Source of the DNA: Sediminihabitans luteus
Lineage (GTDB): Bacteria; Actinomycetota; Actinomycetes; Actinomycetales; Cellulomonadaceae
Assembly: GCF_002797595.1 (NCBI RefSeq)
Contig: NZ_PGFE01000001.1
Coordinates: forward strand, 1 to 64,000
Direction of reading: 5' to 3'
DNA length: 64,000 nt
The position numbers and the translations under genes are program-made. Shown in pieces: positions 1 to 8,308 of the stretch (its first letter is position 1; every line of letters starts with the position of its first letter). The notes below the pieces were generated by a model. The model searched no databases, was not told where the DNA came from, and saw only the letters and a list, made by a program, of their open reading frames with translations.

Positions 1-74
1 AGCAGGACCTCGCCGGCACCCCGGCCACCCCCAACCCCGAAGGACTTCCCACCGCACTCGAGGAGATCCGATGA
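1..74 (+). CDS. 3' end of an unidentified upstream gene of the arsenic operon
   Basis: An open frame enters from the left edge and ends with a TGA that overlaps the next start codon in an ATGA arrangement. Only about 23 residues are visible, ending in ...ALEEIR. The tight overlap says it is translated together with the arsenite pump. In many actinobacteria the gene before acr3 is an arsenic-linked flavoprotein or an ArsR-type regulator, but the visible tail is too short to decide. Confidence 0.6.
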   Translation, partial: QDLAGTPATPNPEGLPTALEEIR

Positions 75-1210
75 CCGACACCACCACCGCGACCGCGGCG
101 ACCCGCGGCAGGCTCTCGGCGCTCGACCGGGGCCTGCCCCTGTGGATCGGCCTCGCGATGGTCGGCGGGATCCTGCTGGGCCGGTTCGTGCCCGGGCTCA
201 CCGACGCCCTCGCCGCGATGGAGGTCGCGGGGATCTCCATCCCGATCGCGCTGGGCCTGCTCATCATGATGTACCCGGTCCTGGCCAAGGTCCGCTACGA
301 CAAGGTCGCCTCCGTCACGGGCGACAAGAAGCTCCTCGTCTCGTCGCTCGTGCTGAACTGGGTCGTCGGCCCGGCGCTGATGTTCACGCTCGCCTGGGCG
401 TTCCTTCCCGACCTGCCCGAGTACCGCACGGGCCTGATCATCGTGGGGCTCGCGCGGTGCATCGCGATGGTCGTGATCTGGAACGACCTCGCGTGCGGAG
501 ACCGCGAGGCCGCCGCGGTGCTCGTCGCGATCAACTCCGTGTTCCAGGTCCTGGCCTTCTCGCTGCTCGGCTACTTCTACCTCACGGTGCTGCCGGGCTG
601 GCTCGGCCTCGACACGCAGGGACTCGACGTCTCGGCCGGTCAGATCGCCCTCAACGTCCTGGTGTTCCTCGGGATACCACTCGTCGCCGGGTTCGCGTCC
701 CGCGCGATCGGCGAGCGGGCACGCGGGCGCGAGTGGTACGAGGAGCGGTTCCTGCCCCGCATCGGTCCCTGGGCGCTCTACGGCCTGCTGTTCACGATCG
801 TCCTGCTGTTCGCCCTCCAGGGCGAGGCCGTGACCTCCAACCCGCTCGACGTGGTGCGCATCGCCCTGCCGCTGCTGGTCTACTTCGCGGTCATGTGGGG
901 CCTGGGGATGCTGCTCGGCGCCGCGCTGCGCCTCGGCTACGCGCGCACCGTGACCCTGGCCTTCACCGCAGCCGGCAACAACTTCGAGCTCGCCATCGCG
1001 GTCGCGATCGGGACGTTCGGCGCGACCTCGGGCGAGGCGCTCGCCGGGGTCGTCGGGCCCCTGATCGAGGTGCCCGTGCTCGTCGGTCTCGTCTACGTCT
1101 CGCTCTGGTGCGCCCGCTGGTTCCCCGACGGCCCGGCCGTCACGGGCACCGCGGCGTCCGAGGCCCCGCAACCGATCGACGCCCCGCAACGGATCAAGGA
1201 GTCACGATGA
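71..1210 (+). CDS. acr3: ACR3-family arsenite efflux permease
   Basis: 379 aa integral membrane protein that expels arsenite (and perhaps antimonite) from the cell. About ten hydrophobic segments are visible from residue 24 to residue 350. The ACR3 signature with the essential cysteine is present (GLARCIAMVVIWNDLACGD near residues 125-145), as is the conserved AAGNNFELAIAVAIG segment in the C-terminal half. These separate it from the unrelated ArsB family. The ATG overlaps the upstream stop, and its own stop overlaps the ATG of the next gene, so the three genes form a translationally coupled operon. Family assignment is firm; metalloid range is inference. Confidence 0.95.
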   Translation: MTDTTTATAATRGRLSALDRGLPLWIGLAMVGGILLGRFVPGLTDALAAMEVAGISIPIALGLLIMMYPVLAKVRYDKVASVTGDKKLLVSSLVLNWVVGPALMFTLAWAFLPDLPEYRTGLIIVGLARCIAMVVIWNDLACGDREAAAVLVAINSVFQVLAFSLLGYFYLTVLPGWLGLDTQGLDVSAGQIALNVLVFLGIPLVAGFASRAIGERARGREWYEERFLPRIGPWALYGLLFTIVLLFALQGEAVTSNPLDVVRIALPLLVYFAVMWGLGMLLGAALRLGYARTVTLAFTAAGNNFELAIAVAIGTFGATSGEALAGVVGPLIEVPVLVGLVYVSLWCARWFPDGPAVTGTAASEAPQPIDAPQRIKESR

Positions 1211-2250
1211 CCGACACCATCCCCGGCACCGCCGAGGCCGTCTGCGCCCCGCAGCCCGACGCGCACGCGATCGGCAGCGACGTCGCCGCCGAGCTCGCCA
1301 CGACCCTCAAGGCGCTGGCCGAGCCGCTGCGCCTGCGCATGGTGTCGTACGTCGCGACCGCCCCCGCGGGCGAGGCGTGCGTGTGCGACCTCGCGGCGCT
1401 GACCCAGGTCTCCCAGCCCACCGTGTCGCACCACCTCAAGGTGCTCAAGGACGTCGGGCTGCTGACGTCGGAGCGTCGCGGCACCTGGGTCTGGTACCGC
1501 ATCGCCCCCGGGTTCACAGGCGCCGTCGCGACCGTGCTCGACGCGTTCGCCCCCGCGGTGCTCGCCCGCACGGCCGTCACCGCGGCGCCCAAGGGCCTGG
1601 CAGGCATCGCGGACGCCGACGCCGCGCTCGACCGCCTCGTCGTCGAGCTCGCCGACGCCTACCCCGTACCCCTCGACGTCGTGCGCACGACCGTGCGCGA
1701 GTCGTACGTCGGGCTCGCCCGGACCGCACACGTCAGCGCGCACCTGCTGACCCTGACCGAGCGGTTCGCTCGCCAGCGCCTGACCGACCTCGCGCGCCCC
1801 GCCGACGCACCGCCGCAGGTGCTGTTCGTCTGCGTGGCCAACGCCGGACGCTCGCAGCTCGCCGCAGCCCTCGTGCGCCGGTACGCGGGCAACCGGGTCG
1901 TGGTCCGCTCGGCCGGCTCCGCCCCCGCGGCAGACGTGCACCCGGGCGTCCGCCCCGCACTCGCCGCGCTCGGCGCCGACGAGGCGTTCTGCAAGCCACT
2001 GACCGACGACGCCGTGCGCGCCGCCGACGTCGTGGTCACCATGGGCTGCGGCGACGTCTGCCCCGTGCTGCCCGGCGTGCGCTACGAGGACTGGAAGGTC
2101 GGCGACCCCGCGCTCGCCTCCCCCGCCGGCGTCGCGGCGATCCGCGAGACGATCGACGCACGCGTGCGGGTGCTGCTCGGCGCGCTCCTGCCCGACCTCG
2201 AGCTGCCGCCCGGCCCCGCGCCGGTCGACGGCGCCACCGACGTCCACTGA
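1207..2250 (+). CDS. ArsR repressor fused to a low-molecular-weight phosphatase-type arsenate reductase
   Basis: 347 aa two-function protein, starting at the ATG that overlaps the acr3 stop. Residues about 25-115 form a winged-helix ArsR domain with a vicinal-cysteine metalloid site (CVCDL) and the recognition helix SQPTVSHHLKVL. Residues about 130-190 form a small helical bundle like the N-terminal domain of actinobacterial phosphatase-type ArsC. Residues about 200-335 are an LMW-phosphatase/ArsC domain with the P-loop CVANAGRS and the C-terminal cysteines of MGCGDVCP. One chain could therefore sense arsenic and reduce arsenate. Such fusions are known in actinobacteria. It sits between the pump and a stand-alone ArsC. 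Confidence 0.92.
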   Translation: MTDTIPGTAEAVCAPQPDAHAIGSDVAAELATTLKALAEPLRLRMVSYVATAPAGEACVCDLAALTQVSQPTVSHHLKVLKDVGLLTSERRGTWVWYRIAPGFTGAVATVLDAFAPAVLARTAVTAAPKGLAGIADADAALDRLVVELADAYPVPLDVVRTTVRESYVGLARTAHVSAHLLTLTERFARQRLTDLARPADAPPQVLFVCVANAGRSQLAAALVRRYAGNRVVVRSAGSAPAADVHPGVRPALAALGADEAFCKPLTDDAVRAADVVVTMGCGDVCPVLPGVRYEDWKVGDPALASPAGVAAIRETIDARVRVLLGALLPDLELPPGPAPVDGATDVH

Positions 2251-2279
2251 CGACGACTAGCGCCGTCCGCGCGCACCCA

Positions 2280-2315
2280 CCGAACGTCCCGCCGAACGTC
2301 CCACCAACCGTCCCG
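2280..2315 (+). repeat. three 12-bp tandem units before arsC
   Basis: Three consecutive 12-bp units (CCGAACGTCCCG and two variants with one to three changes) fill most of the gap between the ArsR-ArsC fusion and the second arsC. They end 16 bp before the Shine-Dalgarno sequence AGGAGAG at 2331-2337. No function is evident. Confidence 0.75.
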
Positions 2316-2341
2316 CAGCACCCCGACCCCAGGAGAGACCA

Positions 2342-2797
2342 GTGAACGACCAGACCAGCCCTGCGCCGTCCGCCACCACGGGCAGCGCCCCGTCCGCCCT
2401 GTTCGTGTGCGTCCACAACGCCGGCCGCTCCCAGATGGCCGCGGGGTTCCTGCGCGCGCTGTCCGGCGGCGCCGTCGAGGTCCGCTCCGCCGGGTCGATG
2501 CCGGCCGACCAGATCAACCCGACCGCGGTCGAGGCCATGCTCGAGGTCGGCATCGACATCCGCGCCGAGCGGCCCAAGGTGCTCGCACCCGAGGCCGTCC
2601 AGGCCTCCGACGTCGTGATCACGATGGGCTGCGGCGACGTGTGCCCGTACTTCCCCGGCAAGCGCTACGAGGACTGGGCGCTCGAGGACCCGGCGGGCCA
2701 GGGAATCGAGGCCGTGCGCCCGATCCGCGACGAGATCCGCCGTCGCGTGCTGGGCCTGCTCGCCGAGCTCGGCGTCGAGCCCGTCCCGGCGGCCTGA
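2342..2797 (+). CDS. arsC: arsenate reductase, low-molecular-weight phosphatase type
   Basis: 151 aa cytoplasmic enzyme that reduces arsenate to arsenite for export by the ACR3 pump. The P-loop CVHNAGRSQMA sits near residues 21-31, and MGCGDVCPYFPGKRYEDW near residues 98-115 carries the second pair of cysteines. It resembles the C-terminal domain of the preceding fusion protein, so the operon encodes two reductase domains. The start is a GTG with a good Shine-Dalgarno (AGGAGAG) at spacing of 4-5 nt. The electron donor is likely mycothiol/mycoredoxin or thioredoxin, which the sequence alone cannot settle. Confidence 0.93.
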   Translation: MNDQTSPAPSATTGSAPSALFVCVHNAGRSQMAAGFLRALSGGAVEVRSAGSMPADQINPTAVEAMLEVGIDIRAERPKVLAPEAVQASDVVITMGCGDVCPYFPGKRYEDWALEDPAGQGIEAVRPIRDEIRRRVLGLLAELGVEPVPAA

Positions 2798-2803
2798 CCA
2801 GCA

Positions 2804-2843
2804 CCTGCGCGGGCCTGCCGGGATCCCGGCGGGCCCGCGCAGG
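2804..2843 (+). terminator. strong hairpin ending the arsenic operon
   Basis: A nearly perfect 40-nt inverted repeat begins 6 bp after the arsC stop. Outer arms CCTGCGCGGGC / GCCCGCGCAGG are perfect and the stem continues inward with one G-T wobble around a central GGATCC. There is no T-tract, which is usual for GC-rich actinobacterial terminators. Confidence 0.75.
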
Positions 2844-2846
2844 TAC

Positions 2847-2990
2847 TAGGGTGGCAGGAGCGGATCGCGGGCCCCTTCTTGGCCCGTACCGACGGCCCGG
2901 TGCATGGGCCGTGGATCCCCGGCACCGGATGGCGTGCCCGACCAGACCGTCGCCGCGACCTCGCGGCCTGGCTCCCCTGGAGACGCCCCC
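2847..2990 (+). promoter_or_regulatory. promoter and structured 5' leader of the putative F420-0 transporter operon
   Basis: A -10 element TAGGGT lies at 2847-2852, which predicts a leader of about 130 nt. The leader holds five candidate hairpins: 2868-2886 (CGGGCC/GGCCCG, 7-nt loop), 2892-2912 (ACGGCCC/GGGCCGT, loop GGTGCAT), 2921-2938 (GGCAC/GTGCC), 2952-2967 (GCCGCG/CGCGGC, 4-nt loop) and 2972-2982 (CTCC/GGAG). The last one contains the Shine-Dalgarno GGAG at 2979-2982. This layout resembles a translational riboswitch, but no cobalamin-riboswitch consensus is recognisable, and chance hairpins are common at this GC content. Confidence 0.45.
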
Positions 2991-4010
2991 GTGCTTCGTG
3001 CACCCCGTTCCGCCGCCCTCGCCCTGCTCGCCGTGGGAGCGCTCACGCTCAGCGCGTGCTCGGACGACGCCGCCCCCGCCGACACCGCGAGCACGTCCTC
3101 CGCGTCGACGTCCGCCGGCACGTCGTACCCGCTCACGCTCGACAACTGCGGCTTCGAGACCACGATCGACGCCGCGCCGCAGCGCGTGGTCACGATCAAG
3201 TCCTCGACCACCGAGATGATGCTCGCCCTCGGGCTCGGCGACCGGATCGTCGGCTCCGCGTTCCCCGACGGCCCGCTGCCCGACGACCTCGCCGCCGACG
3301 CGCCCGAGACCGTCACGACGCCGATGTCCGACAAGGTCCCCGGCGCCGAGGCGGTGTACGCGCTCGAGCCCGACCTCGTGTTCGCGGGCTGGGAGTCGAA
3401 CCTCACGGGCGACGGCGCGGGCGAGCGCGACACGTACGAGAAGGTCGGCGTCGCGACGTACGTCGCGCCGTCCGCGTGCAAGGAGGCCGGCTACCAGCCC
3501 GACCCGCTGACCTTCGACTCGGTCTTCGACGAGATCACCCAGGCGGGCGAGATCTTCGACGTGCCGGACGCCGCGGCCGACCTCGTCGCGCAGCAGCGCG
3601 CGACGCTCGCCGACGCCACGCCCGACGACCGTGGCCTCACCGCCCTGTGGTACTCCTCGGGTTCCGACACCCCGTACGTGGGCGCCGGGATCGGCGCGCC
3701 CCAGATGATGATGGACGCGGTCGGGCTGGAGAACGTGGGCGCCGACGTCCACGACACCTGGACGTCGATGGGCTGGGAGTCCGTCGTCGCGGCCGACCCC
3801 GACGTCATCGTGCTCGTCGACTCGGTCTGGAACTCGGTCGACGACAAGATCGCCTACCTCGAGGGCAACCCCGTGACGGCTGAGCTCACGGCCGTCAAGC
3901 ACCACCGGTTCCTCACGGTGCCGTTCGCCGCGTCCGAGGCTGGTGTGCGCAACGTCGACACGGTCGTGGACCTGCAGGCCCAGCTCGCGGACCTCGACGT
4001 CGAGGGCTGA
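2991..4010 (+). CDS. substrate-binding lipoprotein of a putative coenzyme F420-0 ABC transporter
   Basis: 339 aa periplasmic-binding-type lipoprotein. The GTG start is chosen because GGAGA lies 7 nt upstream and it gives a clean signal peptide with lipobox LSAC (Cys about 23), followed by a Ser/Thr/Ala-rich linker. The mature part has the BtuF/FepB-type fold features: a TIDAAPQRVV start, a long central helix, and a C-terminal half with GAPQMMMDAVGLENV. Family sense comes from context: a binding-protein/permease/ATPase trio of this type occurs in actinobacteria beside cofE and has been proposed (TIGR03868/03869/03873) to scavenge F420-0. cofE is 3.3 kb away here. Siderophore or cobalamin uptake are the alternatives. 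Confidence 0.8.
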   Translation: MLRAPRSAALALLAVGALTLSACSDDAAPADTASTSSASTSAGTSYPLTLDNCGFETTIDAAPQRVVTIKSSTTEMMLALGLGDRIVGSAFPDGPLPDDLAADAPETVTTPMSDKVPGAEAVYALEPDLVFAGWESNLTGDGAGERDTYEKVGVATYVAPSACKEAGYQPDPLTFDSVFDEITQAGEIFDVPDAAADLVAQQRATLADATPDDRGLTALWYSSGSDTPYVGAGIGAPQMMMDAVGLENVGADVHDTWTSMGWESVVAADPDVIVLVDSVWNSVDDKIAYLEGNPVTAELTAVKHHRFLTVPFAASEAGVRNVDTVVDLQAQLADLDVEG

Positions 4011-4017
4011 GCCGACC

Positions 4018-5094
4018 GTGCCGACCACGACCACCCCGACCCCCGCCCCGACCACGGCAGCGGCACCGGCCCGACGCCGCGACCCGCGCGCGGCCGTCTG
4101 GGTCCCCGCCGCGCTCGTGGTCCTCGTCGCGAGCGTGGTCGGGTCGGTCATGGTCGGCGCCGCCGACCTCGGGGCCGCGGACGTCGGTCGCACCCTCGTC
4201 ACGCACCTCGGGCTGGGTGGCCTGCTGGGCGTCGAGCCGCTGCCCGCGCTCCAGGACGCGACGATCTGGGAGCTGCGCATGCCGCGCGTGCTCACCGCCG
4301 CCGCCGTCGGTGCGGGCCTCGCGGTCTGCGGCGTCGTCATGCAGGCCCTGACGCGCAACCCGCTCGCCGACCCGTACCTGCTCGGCTTGTCCTCGGGCGC
4401 GTCGTTCGGGGCCGTGCTCGTGCTCGGCGCGGGCGTGGCCCTGCTGCTCCCGCTCGCCGCGTTCGTCGGGGCGCTCGCGGCGCTCGCCGCGGCGCTGCTC
4501 CTGGCGCGCGCCATGGGCGTGATGACCCCGACCCGGATCGTCCTGGCCGGTCTCGCGGTGAGCCAGCTCGCCGCCGCGGCCACGTCGTTCGTGGTGTTCT
4601 GGTCGGCCCAGGGCGACGCGTACCGCGACATCCTCTCCTGGCTCATGGGCTCGGTCGCCCGCTCGACCTGGACGTCGGTCGCGATCGCGGGCGTCGCGGT
4701 GCTCGTGGTCGGGGGGCTGCTCGCCTCGACCGGCTCGGTGCTCGACGCGTTCACGTTCGGCGACACCGCCGCCGCGGGGCTGGGCCTCGACGTGCAGCGC
4801 ACCCGCTGGGTGCTCCTCGTCGGTGTCGCGCTGCTCACGGGCGCGCTCGTGTCGGTCTCGGGCGCGATCGGGTTCGTCGGCCTGACCCTCCCGCACGCCG
4901 TGCGGATGCTCACGGGCGCGCGGCACCGCCTGCTGCTGCCGCTCGCGGGCCTGTTCGGCGCGAGCTTCCTCGTGTGGGCCGACACCATCGCGCGCACGGT
5001 GTTCGCGCCGCGCGAGCTGCCCGTCGGGATCGTGACCGCCGCGATCGGCGCGCCCGTGTTCGCGGTGCTGCTGTGGCGCGGGAAGGCGGTCTGA
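4018..5094 (+). CDS. permease of the putative F420-0 ABC transporter (FecCD/BtuC family)
   Basis: 358 aa membrane protein starting at a GTG 7 bp after the lipoprotein stop. A Pro/Thr-rich cytoplasmic head of about 30 residues precedes roughly ten membrane segments. The FecCD signatures are visible: LRMPRVLTAAAVGAGLAVCG (about residues 85-104), QALTRNPLADPYLLGLSSGA (about 108-127) and the coupling region GAIGFVGLTLPHAVRML. It forms the channel half of the transporter with the ATPase that follows 1 bp after its stop. The fold is certain; the substrate is inferred from the cassette. Confidence 0.85.
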   Translation: MPTTTTPTPAPTTAAAPARRRDPRAAVWVPAALVVLVASVVGSVMVGAADLGAADVGRTLVTHLGLGGLLGVEPLPALQDATIWELRMPRVLTAAAVGAGLAVCGVVMQALTRNPLADPYLLGLSSGASFGAVLVLGAGVALLLPLAAFVGALAALAAALLLARAMGVMTPTRIVLAGLAVSQLAAAATSFVVFWSAQGDAYRDILSWLMGSVARSTWTSVAIAGVAVLVVGGLLASTGSVLDAFTFGDTAAAGLGLDVQRTRWVLLVGVALLTGALVSVSGAIGFVGLTLPHAVRMLTGARHRLLLPLAGLFGASFLVWADTIARTVFAPRELPVGIVTAAIGAPVFAVLLWRGKAV

Positions 5095-5095
5095 G

Positions 5096-5917
<822 letters not shown>

Positions 5918-5930
5918 GCCCGACCCGGTC

Positions 5931-6416
5931 TCACGCGACGAGCGAGGTCACGAGCAGCACGCACGCGACCACGCAACTCGCCGTGCGGATGTCGTTCCAC
6001 GCGGTCCACCGCTCGGCATACTCGGGCCAGAACGCCCTGGCCTCGCCGATCTCGACGCGGTCGATGCGGTTGTTGAGCGGCACGTTGCCGGCGATCGTGA
6101 CGCCGACGCCGCCCGCCACGTAGACGACGGCCCCCGCGATCACCCACCCGAGGACGGGCCCGCCGTCGTCCGCCGCGACCACCACGAGCACGGGAGCGAC
6201 CACGACCGCGAGACCCGTGCCGAACAGCGCGACCAGGAGGGGCCACCGCACGGCCGCGTGGTTGACCGCGCGCATCGCGCCCGCCGCGAGCGCCGGGCTC
6301 GAGCGCCGCAGCGCCGGCATCACGACCGCCGAGAACGCGAAGAACACCCCGGCGACCACCCCCGTCCCGACGGCGGCGAGCACGACCACGAGCACGGCGA
6401 CCACCTGCGCGACCAT
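5931..6416 (-). CDS. DUF1772 (anthrone oxygenase-like) membrane protein
   Basis: 161 aa protein with four hydrophobic segments (about residues 2-30, 58-84, 88-112 and 143-160). The motifs GVFFAFSAVVMPAL, GNVPLNNRID and WPEYAERWTAWNDIRT identify the DUF1772/anthrone oxygenase family, whose bacterial members have no settled role. It converges on the transporter ATPase with a 13-bp gap. A GAGGGT element 6 nt before the ATG suggests a leaderless transcript. Confidence 0.85.
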   Translation of the reverse strand: MVAQVVAVLVVVLAAVGTGVVAGVFFAFSAVVMPALRRSSPALAAGAMRAVNHAAVRWPLLVALFGTGLAVVVAPVLVVVAADDGGPVLGWVIAGAVVYVAGGVGVTIAGNVPLNNRIDRVEIGEARAFWPEYAERWTAWNDIRTASCVVACVLLVTSLVA

Positions 6417-6500
6417 GCGGCCACCCTCCCAGCCGCGGCCCGACGCGACGGGACGGCGCGCCGTCCGCCCCCGGTCCCCCTCGACTTCCCGCTCGACTCC

Positions 6501-6565
6501 CCCTCACCGCCGACCCTCCCCGCCGACCCTCACCGCCGACCCTCACCGCCGACCCTCACCGCCGA
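6501..6565 (+). repeat. five 13-bp tandem units
   Basis: Five head-to-tail copies of CCCTCACCGCCGA (the second has one A-to-C change) fill part of the 271-bp gap between two divergently transcribed genes (DUF1772 and HhH-GPD). The rest of the gap shows only the HhH-GPD promoter at 6676-6681. Possible slippage-prone minisatellite; no coding role is seen. Confidence 0.9.
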
Positions 6566-6675
6566 CCCGGCGATCTCGTACGTTCCCGGCCCCTGTACGG
6601 CACACGAACGCCGGGTCGGCGGACCACGATCGCCGGTTCGACGACCGCACTCGTGCTCGGCCGTCGGGTTCGGGG

Positions 6676-6681
6676 CAGGAT
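6676..6681 (+). promoter_or_regulatory. -10 element of a probable leaderless promoter
   Basis: CAGGAT lies exactly 6 nt before the ATG of the HhH-GPD gene and there is no Shine-Dalgarno, so the transcript probably begins at the start codon. Confidence 0.5.
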
Positions 6682-6687
6682 GGACCC

Positions 6688-7284
6688 ATGACCACCCCGC
6701 TCTGGATGACCGGCGACCCCGCGGCCGACGGAATCCTCGACGCCGACCCGTTCGCGCTGCTGATCGGCATGCTGCTGGACCAGCAGTACCCGATGGAGCA
6801 CGCGTTCGCGGGCCCGCGCAAGATCACGGAGCGGCTCGGCACGTTGGACCCTCGCGTGATCGCGGAGACCGACCCGGCCGACTTCGCGGCGCTCTGCTCG
6901 ACGCCGCCCGCGGTGCACCGCTACCCCGGCTCGATGGCCGCGCGCATCCAGGCGGTCGCGCACGTCGTGGTCGACGAGTACGACGGCGACGTCACGAGGC
7001 TCTGGCTCGGCGACGGCTCAGGCCCCGCGCCGACCGGCCGCGAGGTCCTGCGTCGCCTCAAGGCGCTGCCGGGCTTCGGCGACCAGAAGGCCAGGATCTT
7101 CCTCGCCCTGCTCGCCAAGCAGCGCGACGTCACGCCCGAGGGCTGGCGCGAGGCCGCAGGCCCCTACGGCGAGGACGGCTCGCGCCGGTCGATCGCCGAC
7201 GTCACGAGCCCCGAGTCGCTCGCGCAGGTGCGGGCGACGAAGCAGGCCGCCAAGGCGGCGGCGAAGGCCGCGAAGTCCAGCTGA
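6688..7284 (+). CDS. HhH-GPD-type base-excision-repair family protein
   Basis: 198 aa protein of an actinobacterial HhH-GPD group (TIGR03252-like). It begins with the characteristic DPFALLIGMLLDQQYPMEHAF block and contains a helix-hairpin-helix reading LKALPGFGDQKARIFLALLAKQ at about residues 125-146. Typical DNA glycosylases of this superfamily flip out damaged bases; this branch is not characterised. The C-terminus is Ala/Lys-rich (KQAAKAAAKAAKSS). It lies within the F420 gene cluster but has no evident link to it, and it converges on cofE with a 12-bp gap. Confidence 0.85.
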   Translation: MTTPLWMTGDPAADGILDADPFALLIGMLLDQQYPMEHAFAGPRKITERLGTLDPRVIAETDPADFAALCSTPPAVHRYPGSMAARIQAVAHVVVDEYDGDVTRLWLGDGSGPAPTGREVLRRLKALPGFGDQKARIFLALLAKQRDVTPEGWREAAGPYGEDGSRRSIADVTSPESLAQVRATKQAAKAAAKAAKSS

Positions 7285-7296
7285 CCCGGCGAGCCG

Positions 7297-8190
7297 TCAG
7301 TACGACTCGGTCACCGGGGTGTCGTCGTCGTCGCGCTCCGAGTCGAACGCCTCGGTGACCCCACGCTCGTAGCCGTCGGCGTACCCCTCCTCGTACGACT
7401 CCTCGCTGCCGGTGCGGAAGAGGTCGTCCTCGGCGGGGCGCACGAGCGCGCGGGCGCCGGGCCCGTCGTCGGGCGTCACGAACCGGCCGAGGCCGCGCAC
7501 GATCGCGAGCGGCCGGGCGGTGGCCTTGCCGCGCACGAGCTCGGTCGCACCCGCGATCTCGTCGACGACGGCGCTCTGCGTGACGCGGATCTCGCGCCCG
7601 TGCGTGTCGGTCGTGCCGCGCAGGTCGTGCACGACCCGCACGCCGGCGACCCCGATCGCGATGTCGGTCTGCCCCTCGCGCCACGGGCGCCCGATGGTGT
7701 CCGAGACGACGACGCCGACCTCGACACCGAACCGCCGCACGAGCGCGGCGCGGATCGCGCGCGCCGAGGCGTCCGGGTCCTCGGGCAGCAGCAGCACGGT
7801 GCCCTCGGGCGTGTTGCTCGCGTCGACCCCGGCCGCCGCCATGACGAGCCCGAGGCGGTTTTCGACGATCCTCAGCACGCCGTGGTCCGAGCTGCGCGAG
7901 GCGACGGGCCGCACCGTCTCCTCCGTGATCGCGGCCTCGCGGTCGGCCGCCGCGCGCACGCGCCCCTCGGCCTTGGAGACGATCTTGCTCGTGACGACGA
8001 CGACGTCGCCCGCCTCGAGCCCGCCGTCGCGCTCGATCGCGTCGCCCACGAGCGCACCGAGGTCGTCCCCGGGGACGACCTCGGGCAGCGCTGCGAGCGC
8101 CCAGACCGAGAACCGTGCGGGCGAGGCGACCGAGCCGGAGCTCGGCTCGAGTCCGACCGGCGTCTCGTCCGGCGCGGGGGTGACGCTCAT
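7297..8190 (-). CDS. cofE: coenzyme F420-0:L-glutamate ligase
   Basis: 297 aa GTP-dependent ligase that adds gamma-linked glutamates to F420-0. Visible hallmarks are [13 protein letters not shown] near residues 63-75, the [19 protein letters not shown] block near 165-183 and the [13 protein letters not shown] region. It is the single-domain CofE form without the nitroreductase-like C-terminal domain of mycobacterial FbiB. An acidic, repetitive tail ([13 protein letters not shown], then DDDD) follows the catalytic domain. No F420-ring or phospholactyl-transfer genes (fbiA, fbiC, fbiD) are in this window, which fits salvage rather than complete synthesis. It reads in the same direction as the adjacent F420-dependent oxidoreductase. 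Confidence 0.93.
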   Translation of the reverse strand: MSVTPAPDETPVGLEPSSGSVASPARFSVWALAALPEVVPGDDLGALVGDAIERDGGLEAGDVVVVTSKIVSKAEGRVRAAADREAAITEETVRPVASRSSDHGVLRIVENRLGLVMAAAGVDASNTPEGTVLLLPEDPDASARAIRAALVRRFGVEVGVVVSDTIGRPWREGQTDIAIGVAGVRVVHDLRGTTDTHGREIRVTQSAVVDEIAGATELVRGKATARPLAIVRGLGRFVTPDDGPGARALVRPAEDDLFRTGSEESYEEGYADGYERGVTEAFDSERDDDDTPVTESY

Positions 8191-8221
8191 GCGGGGTCCT
8201 CTCGTCGTGCGGGCGTGCGGA

Positions 8222-8249
8222 GGGCGGACGACGTCCGGGCGGACGACGC
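8222..8249 (-). repeat. direct repeat upstream of cofE
   Basis: The 12-mer GGGCGGACGACG occurs at 8222-8233 and again at 8238-8249, a 16-bp period in the 118-bp gap between the oxidoreductase and cofE. It could be a regulator site or chance in this GC-rich gap. Confidence 0.4.
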
Positions 8250-8308
8250 GCGTGCCGACCAGGCACGGGCCACGGCCACGGCGCTCGCCCCCGCTCGATG
8301 CACGAACG

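Noticed and set aside
142-2250. A 702-residue protein reading through from 142 to 2250
   Set aside because: The first 355 residues are an out-of-frame reading of acr3, rich in Arg/Pro. The real gene starts at 1207, overlapping the acr3 stop.
2859-2990. Cobalamin riboswitch before the BtuF-like lipoprotein
   Set aside because: The text CCTGGAGACG resembles part of a B12 box, but the rest of the conserved core (GGTGC stem region, GCGGTGA-type loop, AATCCGG) is missing. It is reported only as an unassigned structured leader.
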